Of a stretch of 64,000 bases of DNA, positions 8,516 to 15,892 are shown piece after piece (position 1 is the first letter of the stretch; every line of letters starts with the position of its first letter). The stretch is taken from assembly GCF_020829645.1 (NCBI RefSeq), contig NZ_JAIVFS010000031.1:1-64000 (forward strand), written 5' to 3'. The notes beneath the pieces were generated by a model. The model made no database searches and was not told where the DNA came from. It worked only from the letters and a program-made list of their open reading frames with translations. The position numbers and the translations under genes were made by a program. The stretch comes from Nostoc mirabile CHAB5784. GTDB taxonomy: Bacteria > Cyanobacteriota > Cyanobacteriia > Cyanobacteriales > Nostocaceae.

Positions 8516-10078
8516 ATGTATCACGTCAAGATCCAAGACAATCTACGAGAAACTACTGTTTACAGGCCGGAAAAACTAATGAACTTATTTGAGCTTTTAG
8601 CAGGGGAAGACGATCATCTAGCCCTAGTTACGCCTGAGGAGCGATCGCTAACCTATAAGCAATTGCGCGAGAATATTGTTGGACTGGTATCCCAACTCAA
8701 CAGCTTTGGATTGAAACAGGGCGAACGCATTGCCATAGTCATGACTAACGGTTCACCAATGGCTATTACCTTTTTGGCTGCCGCCTTGTGTGGTACTGCT
8801 GCACCCTTAAATCCCAAATACAAACAAGAAGAATTTGCCTTCTACTACGAAGATATCCAAGCAAAAGCACTGATTACGTTGTCTGAGTCGCCAAAAGCAG
8901 CCATTGCCGCCGTCACACCCGACATGATGCTGATTAATGCCAAGGTAAACACTGACGGTACACTGAGCTTTGAATTAGTCAAAACAGGCTCAGAACCAGC
9001 AGAATCCTCGAATCCCGCAGCCCCCAACGCCGATGATCTGGCGATGATTCTCCACACTAGCGGCACCACCAGCCGTCCCAAGCGTGTGCCGATTCGTCAT
9101 CGCAACTTAATCGCCTCAGCTGGCAACATCATTGGTGCTTACTCACTCACAGCAGCTGACACTACACTTTGCCTAATGCCCCTGTTCCACATTCACGGAT
9201 TGGTAGGCTGTTTGCTGGCAACTCTCGCATCGGGCGGCACATTAATTTGTCCCAATGGTTTTAATGCCCTGGAGTTTTGGAAACTGGTAGATACCTACAA
9301 ACCTACCTGGTACTCCGCAGCGCCAACCATGCACCAGACAATTTTGGCACGCGCTAGCCGCAACACAGAAATTGTCAAAGCTAATCGCTTTCGTTTCATT
9401 CGCTCTAGTAGCGCTCCCTTGCCCCCAATTATTATTGAACAACTAGAGGCAACTCTCAATGCTCCGGTGGTGGAATCTTACAGCATGACTGAAGCATCTC
9501 ACTTAATGACCACCAACCCCCTACCGCCAAAAGTGCGGAAACCGGGTACTGTAGGTTATGGCTTCGGTGTGGAAGTCGGCATTATGGACTCCGAAGGCAA
9601 CCTATTATCTCTCTTAAGCTTGGGCGAGGTGGTGGTAAAAGCACCCAATGTCATAGATGGCTACGAAAACAACCCGGAAGCTAACGCCACAGCTTTTGTA
9701 AACGGTTGGTTCCGCACAGGGGATCAGGGTACACTGGACGCAGACGGCTACCTCCGCTTGACTGGACGCATTAAAGAATTGATTAACCGGGGTGGGGAAA
9801 AAATTTCTCCTTTAGAAGTGGATGATGTTTTGCTGCGCCATCCCGCCGTCGCCGAAGCTTTAGCCTTTGCCGTCCCCCACAAATCTTTAGGAGAAGATAT
9901 CCATGCTGCTGTTGTCCTCAAAGGAGAAGTCAGCGAAAAAGAACTTTTAGCTCACTGTTCAACCATGCTGGCAGACTTCAAAGTTCCTAAGCAAATTCAC
10001 ATTTTGGATCAACTACCTCGTGGTGCTACCGGGAAACTGCAACGGTTGGCTATGGCGAAATTGCTTAACATAGGCTGA
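8516..10078 (+). CDS. AMP-dependent acyl-CoA synthetase, oxalate-CoA ligase-like
   Basis: The protein of 520 residues has the ANL-superfamily motifs in order: P-loop-like LHTSGTTSRPKRVPIRHRNL (about 178-197), SYSMTEASHLM (about 321), GWFRTGDQGTLDADGYL (about 400) and GRIKELINRGGEKISP (about 425), and ends with the catalytic lysine region PRGATGKLQR. The short N-terminus and overall pattern resemble Pcs60/AAE3-type oxalyl-CoA synthetases, which activate small carboxylates via an acyl-adenylate. Fatty or aromatic acid substrates cannot be excluded. An alternative ATG lies at 8579 in front of NLFELL. A small coiled-coil gene follows after 40 bp. Confidence 0.88.
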   Translation: MYHVKIQDNLRETTVYRPEKLMNLFELLAGEDDHLALVTPEERSLTYKQLRENIVGLVSQLNSFGLKQGERIAIVMTNGSPMAITFLAAALCGTAAPLNPKYKQEEFAFYYEDIQAKALITLSESPKAAIAAVTPDMMLINAKVNTDGTLSFELVKTGSEPAESSNPAAPNADDLAMILHTSGTTSRPKRVPIRHRNLIASAGNIIGAYSLTAADTTLCLMPLFHIHGLVGCLLATLASGGTLICPNGFNALEFWKLVDTYKPTWYSAAPTMHQTILARASRNTEIVKANRFRFIRSSSAPLPPIIIEQLEATLNAPVVESYSMTEASHLMTTNPLPPKVRKPGTVGYGFGVEVGIMDSEGNLLSLLSLGEVVVKAPNVIDGYENNPEANATAFVNGWFRTGDQGTLDADGYLRLTGRIKELINRGGEKISPLEVDDVLLRHPAVAEALAFAVPHKSLGEDIHAAVVLKGEVSEKELLAHCSTMLADFKVPKQIHILDQLPRGATGKLQRLAMAKLLNIG

Positions 10079-10118
10079 ATCAGCGATACACTAAGGAAAA
10101 TTCCTTGAGGAAGCTTTG

Positions 10119-10508
10119 ATGGCACGAGCAAACGGGGTTAAAACTGAAATGTCTGCACAGGAATTGCCTACAATATCAGATGAAGATACAGTGACAATTG
10201 AAGATTTACCGGAAGCTGTGGAGGATGTCCAGGATATTGACGACATCTTGAACTCACTCAAAAGCTTACTGAGTAGTCTAGAAAAACTCCAAAAAGTCCG
10301 GCAGGAAGTGGGCGACATCAAACCGTTAATCGGGCGGATGCTTGATGGAGAATTGGTTGCTGGTGAAGAACTTGAGCAACTCAAGACAGGTGTGAGCAGT
10401 CTTTCTCGCCTTGTTCGTGCTTATAATGACCATCAAATAGCGTTGGCTAAAGCACAATCGGCTAGAAATTTGCTAGATCAAGTTCTGAAAGAGCGTAAAG
10501 CTAATTGA
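10119..10508 (+). CDS. Conserved hypothetical coiled-coil protein
   Basis: 129 residues from the ATG at 10119; a TTG directly before it is in frame. The N-terminal 40 residues are acidic (SDEDTVTIEDLPEAVEDVQD). The rest is predicted helical with heptad-like leucines (LNSLKSLLSSLEKLQKV, LEQLKTGVSSLSRLVRAY), suggesting a small soluble oligomer. No family with known function is recognised. It follows the CoA-ligase gene by 40 bp and may be co-transcribed. Two HIP1 octamers in opposite arms (10521-10528, 10544-10551) flank a T-rich loop just downstream and may form a weak terminator. Confidence 0.7.
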   Translation: MARANGVKTEMSAQELPTISDEDTVTIEDLPEAVEDVQDIDDILNSLKSLLSSLEKLQKVRQEVGDIKPLIGRMLDGELVAGEELEQLKTGVSSLSRLVRAYNDHQIALAKAQSARNLLDQVLKERKAN

Positions 10509-10642
10509 AATAAGAAGCAAGCGATCGCATTTTTTTTAAAGAGGCGATCGCCTTTAGGTATGTCTACGGCAGCAAAGTAGATCATTAAAGTTAAGTAGGG
10601 AGGGTATTATACTCTACTTACTATTGATATTTTTCTCAATAA

Positions 10643-10671
10643 TTGGCTAATAACCTAAAATAGGTTATGAT
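10643..10671 (+). promoter_or_regulatory. Methylase promoter with controller-protein box
   Basis: A -35-like TTGGCT (10643-10648) and a -10 TATGAT (10666-10671) are 17 bp apart. Between and overlapping them is the palindrome ATAACCTAAAATAGGTTAT (10650-10668; 8-bp perfect arms, 3-bp centre). The same core recurs twice in the controller gene promoter at 12951-12989. The position suggests the controller protein represses methylase transcription. Confidence 0.7.
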
Positions 10672-10709
10672 GACGAAGGTCTAGTATTACTTGCAAGGTA
10701 GGTATCGTA

Positions 10710-11819
10710 ATGAAGACTAATAAAGAGAATCTACCCTTAGATCAGATTCTCTTAGAGGATAGCTTACAACTGCTTAGTAATCTGCCAGATGAATGTGTTG
10801 ACTTAGTTGTATCCTCTCCACCTTATAATCTAGGCAAAGAATACGAATCAAGGCAGGCTCTTGATATCTATTTGGCAGAACAAACAGCCGTTCTACTTGA
10901 ATGTAGCCGGATTCTAAAAAATACAGGTTCGCTATTTTGGCAAGTTGGTGCTTTTTCTGACCGAGGAATGCTGATTCCTCTGGATATTCGCTTTTTTCCG
11001 ATTTTAGAGTCATGCAGATTAATTCCTCGCAACCGAATTATATGGGCTAGGCAACATGGTCTTCATGCCCAGAAAAAGTTTTCTTGTAGACATGAAACTA
11101 TTCTTTGGTTTACTAAATCTGATAATTATAAATTTAATCTAGATACTATTAGAGTTCCGCAAAAGTATCAAAATAAGAAGCATTATCGAGGAAATAGGAA
11201 GGGGGAACTTTCATGCAATCCAGAAGGTAAAAATCCTGGTGATATTTGGCTATTTCGGAATGTTAAACACAACCATGAAGAACAAACTATACATCCCTGC
11301 CAATTTCCAGAAGACTTGGTAGCTAGAATTATATTAGCTACAACTAACAAAAATGATATTGTTTTAGATCCATTTATGGGTTCTGGTACTGCGGCAGTGG
11401 TTGCGAGAGATCATGAACGCCATTTTATCGGATCAGAAATTGAACCAAAATATCATCAAGTTGCGTTGCATCGTCTTAGCGGCAATCCAGATAAAGATGG
11501 TTGTTTTCCAAATTTAAAAACCTTGCGCGATTATGTTGAAAAAACTGGTCAATCTATTGATAAATTTAAGTTTGATGTGCAAGTAGGAAATAAAGCCTCA
11601 GAACACAGCAAAGCAAAAATTTATCCAGAAGAGTATCACTTACAAGAAATGGAAGATAGACTAATCTATGAAGAATCTGCTTTTGCAGCTAATCTAAGAG
11701 GTGAAGAGATTCCAGTAGATCCGAAGCTTAATGGTAATGGGAAAAAGACCTCTTTGCAAAATAAAATAGTAAAAGAAGTAGAAAAAATAGAACAAATTGA
11801 ATTGAGATTATGGAGTTAA
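10710..11819 (+). CDS. DNA methyltransferase, probable N4-cytosine type (BglII-like R-M system)
   Basis: The protein of 369 residues has methylase motif IV as VVSSPPYNLGKEYES at about residue 33. The SPPY form is usual for N4-cytosine enzymes. Motif I is DPFMGSGTAAVVARDHERHF at about 222, with FIGSEIEPKYHQVA after it. The order IV then I marks the beta group. The C-terminal 120 residues are charged and may hold target recognition. It converges with the endonuclease gene (137 bp between stops) and carries a controller box in its promoter. It should protect host DNA, most likely at AGATCT if the endonuclease is a BglII isoschizomer; that specificity is inference. Confidence 0.9.
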   Translation: MKTNKENLPLDQILLEDSLQLLSNLPDECVDLVVSSPPYNLGKEYESRQALDIYLAEQTAVLLECSRILKNTGSLFWQVGAFSDRGMLIPLDIRFFPILESCRLIPRNRIIWARQHGLHAQKKFSCRHETILWFTKSDNYKFNLDTIRVPQKYQNKKHYRGNRKGELSCNPEGKNPGDIWLFRNVKHNHEEQTIHPCQFPEDLVARIILATTNKNDIVLDPFMGSGTAAVVARDHERHFIGSEIEPKYHQVALHRLSGNPDKDGCFPNLKTLRDYVEKTGQSIDKFKFDVQVGNKASEHSKAKIYPEEYHLQEMEDRLIYEESAFAANLRGEEIPVDPKLNGNGKKTSLQNKIVKEVEKIEQIELRLWS

Positions 11820-11955
11820 TAAATTACAGGATAATTCAGAATTCAGGAGTCAGAATGGGCTACGCCCCGCTGCGCTAACAGAAGTTAAACAGGCTTTATA
11901 TCTGGCTTTGAGACTTAGCTTGTGTACTTCACTAACTTGAAATCTGCTGTAATTA

Positions 11956-12624
11956 TTACAATAAGTTAAGTAAACAACGACTACGGGCTGAACGTCCAGC
12001 AATGATTTGACATTGGCGACTAACTCTAATATTCACGGTTCTAGAATATCTTTTAGATGAATACTCAGTCCAGATGATAGGCACTATTGTATTCTGTTGT
12101 TCAAATAATCCAACCAGTCTGATTGGTACATCAAAAACTTGGTATTTAGTCAAAGCTGTTAACTGATTAACAGCTTGCTCGTAATAAAGAGTGCTATTAG
12201 AAGCAGGAAACATCAGAGCCTTTGTCACCAGAATTACCAGATTAGTCGGGTATCCAACAAATTCAGTTTTAGCTTTGAAGAACAATTCTGAGCGCAAGGT
12301 GTTATTGAGTAGGAAAGGATAATTAGAAAACTGAATTTCAATGATGATGCCAGCTTTGACAAAATCAACCTCTGTACCCAAAAATCTGTAAGGTACTGGA
12401 ATAGGTATATTTGATTTCCAATCATCATGAATAAAGGCAGCTTTAATGTATTCGTTCGTACCTACTGGATCGAATATTGCATTACCCTGAATTCCAGCTT
12501 GATCTGAAGCTTTGATGTGCAAAGGCATTCTAGTGAGAGTAGTAATAATCTCATGCCATTCGTTCTGGTATTGGGTATTAATGATTGTATCTGCTGCGTT
12601 AAAGTCAACATATTGAATAATGAT
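11956..12624 (-). CDS. BglII-like type II restriction endonuclease, non-AUG start
   Basis: From the first ATG (12528) the protein reads MPLHIKASDQAGIQGNAIFD, with FSNYPFLLNN and KRYSRT later; this closely follows the BglII sequence as I remember it. The catalytic spacing D-x8-E-x-Q occurs in EVDFVKAGIIIEIQFSNYPF, equivalent to BglII D84, E93 and Q95. The frame stays open for 32 codons upstream of that ATG and encodes BglII-like DFNAADTIIN. AGGAGG (12632-12637) lies 7 bases before an in-frame ATC at 12624; no ATG, GTG or TTG fits. Starting there gives 222 residues, against 223 for BglII. The gene follows the controller gene by 2 bp and is probably translationally coupled. It likely cuts A/GATCT. 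Confidence 0.85.
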   Translation of the reverse strand: MIIQYVDFNAADTIINTQYQNEWHEIITTLTRMPLHIKASDQAGIQGNAIFDPVGTNEYIKAAFIHDDWKSNIPIPVPYRFLGTEVDFVKAGIIIEIQFSNYPFLLNNTLRSELFFKAKTEFVGYPTNLVILVTKALMFPASNSTLYYEQAVNQLTALTKYQVFDVPIRLVGLFEQQNTIVPIIWTEYSSKRYSRTVNIRVSRQCQIIAGRSARSRCLLNLL

Positions 12625-12626
12625 TA

Positions 12627-12875
12627 TTATGCCTCCTTTTGGTATTTCAACAGTTCTTCGATAAAAGCAAGCGGATCTATTTCAAGAACTTGAGCAACTT
12701 GTAAAAATTCAATTACGTCAAGACGACGCTCTCCACGTTCATACTTTGATACATAGGATTGCGGAAGCTCTAGCTTTGCTGACAACTCTGCTTGAGTGAG
12801 CTTGGCAGCTTTGCGGGCTTCGATAAGTAGCTGGCGAAACCGATTGTACTCTTCGCTGAAAACTGATTTAGGCAC
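12627..12875 (-). CDS. Xre-family controller (C) protein of the R-M system
   Basis: 82 residues with a helix-turn-helix: ARKAAKLTQAELSAKLELPQ, then SYVSKYERGERRLDVIEFL. Its length and position directly before a restriction gene match the C proteins that time endonuclease expression after entry into a new cell. Its stop codon TAA (12627-12629) sits between the ribosome-binding site and the start of the endonuclease gene. Two palindromic boxes lie in its own promoter and one in the methylase promoter, consistent with autoregulation and methylase repression. Binding by this protein is inferred from context. Confidence 0.85.
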   Translation of the reverse strand: MPKSVFSEEYNRFRQLLIEARKAAKLTQAELSAKLELPQSYVSKYERGERRLDVIEFLQVAQVLEIDPLAFIEELLKYQKEA

Positions 12876-12950
12876 TTTAGCTTGCCTTTTTTCTGGCGAT
12901 GGTTTATTCGATCTCGATGAGAGTTAGTACATATTGCTGAACTCAGTTAA

Positions 12951-12989
12951 ATTGTAAAACCTAATATAGGATAAACCCAAAATAGGTTT
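12951..12989 (-). promoter_or_regulatory. Controller/endonuclease promoter with two tandem C-boxes
   Basis: Read on the minus strand, TTGGGT (12975-12980) and TACAAT (12951-12956) are 18 bp apart and form a plausible promoter. A distal box AAACCTATTTTGGGTTT (12973-12989) overlaps the -35. A proximal box CCTATATTAGG (12960-12970) lies in the spacer. The centres are 16 bp apart. This is the usual activator/repressor layout of C-protein operators. Confidence 0.65.
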
Positions 12990-13135
12990 TTGAAAGCTAC
13001 TACGAAGACAGGACATGCATAGTCCGTCGTAGACATCGCACTCTGAAATCCCTCAAACTCGTAAACGGGAAGTAGCTGTGTGTCTAAATTTGTGGTTTCA
13101 TTTGAAGGATATCAGATTTTGCAAGATATCTACTT

Positions 13136-14860
13136 ATGATGAACGTTGCACCCGCCATTGTAGTACTAGGTCAAAATAGCGTGACAGTAGCACGCAAAAT
13201 AATCACTGTCCTACCAGGGGCAACACTATACGGTCTAGCGGGTCGCACATCGGGAGTTGATGTCAGCTTTACTAATTTTGGCGAGACATTGCGCGAGTTA
13301 TTTGCCCAAGGAACGCCGCTAATTGGTATTTGTGCCGCCGGCATTTTAATTAGGACGCTAGCTCCCATACTCTCAGATAAACAACAGGAACCACCAGTGC
13401 TAGCTGTAGCTGAAGATGGTAGTGCTGTTGTCCCCCTCTTGGGCGGACTTGGTGGGGTAAACGATTTGGCCCGTCGCATTGCCGAAGCCCTTGATGTCAA
13501 GCCTGCAATTACGACCACAGGCGATTTACGTTTGGGCACAACCCTGTTATCTCCTCCCCCCGGATACCATTTAGCAAACCCACAGGATGGGAAGAAATTT
13601 ATCTCAGATTTGCTAGCCGGGGCACAAGTTAAGTTAGAAGGAATAGCGCCTTGGTTAAGCGATCGCAAACTGCCCATAGATCCACAGGGAGATTTGACCA
13701 TTCAAGTTACGGAACGTTTGGTGACTCCTACAGCCAACTGCCTTGTCTACCACCCAGCAACGATCGCGATCGCAATTAGTGGCATCATTGATGATGCAGT
13801 CACTTTTGTACAGCAGCTACTAGCTGATGCTGCAATAGAAAAAGCATCAGTCGCCGGGATATTTGCACCCATCACCGCCGCCGCCGATCCCGCAATCCAC
13901 GCCGTAGCTAGCGCCTTGGGAGTGCCTGCCCGCTTTTTTACCCCAAATCAGCTAGAAAGTCTGTTATCACAAGGTTATAGCCCCGCCCAAGCAGCTGCGA
14001 TCGCCGCCACAGGCACATCCCCCATAACTTCCTCATCTCCCCACATAGCGATCGCCATTGCCCCCCAACCAATTGACCCCAATACCATCGGTCAACCACG
14101 CGGACGGTTAGCGATTATTGGCACAGGCCCTGGTGGATCGCAATGGATGTCTCCAGAAGTCAAGGAGATACTTAAGTCGGCAACTGATTTAGTGGGTTAT
14201 AAAACTTATTTAGATTTAGTTGGTTCTCTGGCTGATGGCAAGCAACGGCATGAGTCTGACAACCGCGAAGAAGAAGCACGGGCAAAAATGGCCCTTGATT
14301 TGGCCGCATCTGGGCGATATGTAGCTGTAGTTTCATCTGGTGACCCTGGTATCTATGCAATGGCAACAGCAGTTTTTGAAGTATGCGATCGCTATGCTAA
14401 ACCCGAATGGAACACTATTGACATTCATGTAGCACCAGGCATCTCAGCTATGCAGGCAGCAGCAGCAGCCATTGGTGCGCCCCTTGGACATGACTTCTGT
14501 GCTATTTCCCTGTCTGACATCTTGAAACCTTGGTCTGCGATCAAACAACGAATTGCTGCTGCTGCTGAGGCTGATTTCGTAATTGCTTTCTACAATCCTG
14601 TTTCCAAAGAGCGTACCTGGCAACTGGCAGAAGCGAGAAATATTTTGCTGCGACATAGAACACCGGATACCCCAGTAGTGTTGGCCCGGAATCTCGGTAG
14701 GCCAGGACAGACGGTAAAAGCGATCGCACTTGACCAGTTAGCACCAGCAAGCGCTGATATGCGGACAATTATTCTCGTTGGTTCCACAAAAACCCGAACT
14801 ATCAAGCGCAGCGATGGTAATATCTGGGTTTATACGCCGCGTCGATATACCGAACAGTAG
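13136..14860 (+). CDS. cobJ: CbiG-CobJ fusion: cobalt-precorrin-5A hydrolase / precorrin-3B C17-methyltransferase
   Basis: 574 residues in two parts. Residues 1 to about 310 resemble CbiG (GICAAGILIRTLAPIL, VPLLGGLGGVNDLARRIAE, VAGIFAPITAAADPAI). From about 322 (GRLAIIGTGPGGSQWMSPEV) the protein is a SAM-dependent tetrapyrrole methylase of the CobJ/CbiH type, with VSSGDPGIYAMA and HVAPGISAMQAAAAAIGAPL. The fusion would catalyse ring contraction steps of the corrin macrocycle, C17 methylation and C20 fragment loss. Two ATG codons are adjacent (13136, 13139). Fused CbiG-CobJ genes are known in cyanobacteria. No riboswitch core is visible in the 260 bp upstream, unlike cobK. Confidence 0.92.
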   Translation: MMNVAPAIVVLGQNSVTVARKIITVLPGATLYGLAGRTSGVDVSFTNFGETLRELFAQGTPLIGICAAGILIRTLAPILSDKQQEPPVLAVAEDGSAVVPLLGGLGGVNDLARRIAEALDVKPAITTTGDLRLGTTLLSPPPGYHLANPQDGKKFISDLLAGAQVKLEGIAPWLSDRKLPIDPQGDLTIQVTERLVTPTANCLVYHPATIAIAISGIIDDAVTFVQQLLADAAIEKASVAGIFAPITAAADPAIHAVASALGVPARFFTPNQLESLLSQGYSPAQAAAIAATGTSPITSSSPHIAIAIAPQPIDPNTIGQPRGRLAIIGTGPGGSQWMSPEVKEILKSATDLVGYKTYLDLVGSLADGKQRHESDNREEEARAKMALDLAASGRYVAVVSSGDPGIYAMATAVFEVCDRYAKPEWNTIDIHVAPGISAMQAAAAAIGAPLGHDFCAISLSDILKPWSAIKQRIAAAAEADFVIAFYNPVSKERTWQLAEARNILLRHRTPDTPVVLARNLGRPGQTVKAIALDQLAPASADMRTIILVGSTKTRTIKRSDGNIWVYTPRRYTEQ

Positions 14861-14938
14861 GCATAATTAGTAATATGACCAGCATTTTTCTCCAAAACGC
14901 GACATGAGACAGGATTTTTAGCTATAAATTTCTCTGTT

Positions 14939-15203
14939 TTGTCTTCCCTTTAGCAACTTCTGCTTTGACGTTTCCGTGTTTCGTGCAGTCTGTAGCAACT
15001 TCCGTCTTCCCTGTAATAACTTCTGCTTTGACGTTTCCGTGTTTCGCGCAGTCTGTAGCAACTTCCGTCTTCCCTGTAATAACTTCTGCTTTGACGTTTC
15101 CGTGTTTCGCGCAGTCTGTAGCAACTTCCATCTTCCCTGTAATAACTTCTGCTTTGACGTTTCCGTGTTTCGCGCAGTCTGTAGCAACTTCCGCTTTGAC
15201 GTT
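14939..15203. repeat. 63-bp tandem repeat array
   Basis: Four near-identical 63-bp units begin at 14955, 15018, 15081 and 15144 (each starts AACTTCTGCTTTGACGTTTC), with a partial fifth at 15185. Because 63 is divisible by three, open frames persist in several frames on both strands. The translated 21-residue repeats have no start context and are not called as genes. Confidence 0.85.
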
Positions 15204-15265
15204 ATTAGAAACAGACTTGCTTTATATGGGATTGGCCAAGAGGCAGAACAATTGATACAAGTTGT

Positions 15266-15371
15266 TATAGCGGTTCTCGTTTACGTGAGGTACACCCCTA
15301 GGGGCACGGCATGCCGTGCCCCTACACCTTGCGATATAATGTTGTATAGGATCTAAGTGGGAACCGCTATA
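15266..15371. mobile_element. MITE-like element, TATAGCGGTT family, copy 2
   Basis: Inverted termini TATAGCGGTTCTCG and the complement of TATAGCGGTTCCCACTTAG enclose a central palindrome AGGGGCACGGCATGCCGTGC. It is related to the element at 5415-5565. Confidence 0.65.
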
Positions 15372-15451
15372 TATTCCTGATAGACGTTTACTTGCACTGT
15401 AAGATTTAATCGGATAATCTGAGCGATCGCAATTGTTTTCTAAAAAAACTA

Positions 15452-15808
15452 ATGAACAAATTCCTACTGAGTTTGCTTTCTTCTCCTGTGCTGATTAGCT
15501 CTATTCTCTCTATAGGAGTAATGCTCAATCACGCACAAGCTATGGAGCCAGAACCAGCAGCCAAAACCACAGACCGTCTATCTTGTATACGCAATAAACA
15601 TAAAGTGGGTTTAGTATGTGCAAGGGCTTCCGTATTGGCTCAAATTCCTAACTATCAGCGTGAAATAGAGTTTTCTCAAGAAGATGCTCCCATGCTGGAG
15701 TTCAATGACGAAGAAAGCAATGTGGCAATTAACTTATTTGGCTGCGATTGTCCTGCTTGTATAAATTCTTTACGTCAGATGCGCGGCGCCACACCCTTGG
15801 TATATTAG
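15452..15808 (+). CDS. Small secreted protein, conserved cyanobacterial hypothetical
   Basis: 118 residues. The N-terminus is a likely signal peptide (MNKFLLSLLSSPVLISSILS ... NHAQA, cleavage after about residue 30). The mature part is acidic in the middle (QREIEFSQEDAPMLEFNDEE) and ends with GCDCPACINSLRQMRG, a compact CxCxxC motif that could bind metal or form disulfides. Two more cysteines occur earlier (SCIRNKHKVGLVCARAS). No function is recognised. The gene stands alone between a repeat-rich gap and the convergent hybrid kinase gene. Confidence 0.7.
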   Translation: MNKFLLSLLSSPVLISSILSIGVMLNHAQAMEPEPAAKTTDRLSCIRNKHKVGLVCARASVLAQIPNYQREIEFSQEDAPMLEFNDEESNVAINLFGCDCPACINSLRQMRGATPLVY

Positions 15809-15892
15809 GATTTTACAAATTTATTGATGACCCTTAATGCCTTGCTCAATGGCGTTTTTCATTGTTCTGTTTTCTTCTTACTCTGCGGAAAG

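Noticed and set aside
14918..15356. Open frames on both strands across the 63-bp array
   Set aside because: The period is divisible by three, so frames stay open by construction; there is no start context or known protein similarity.
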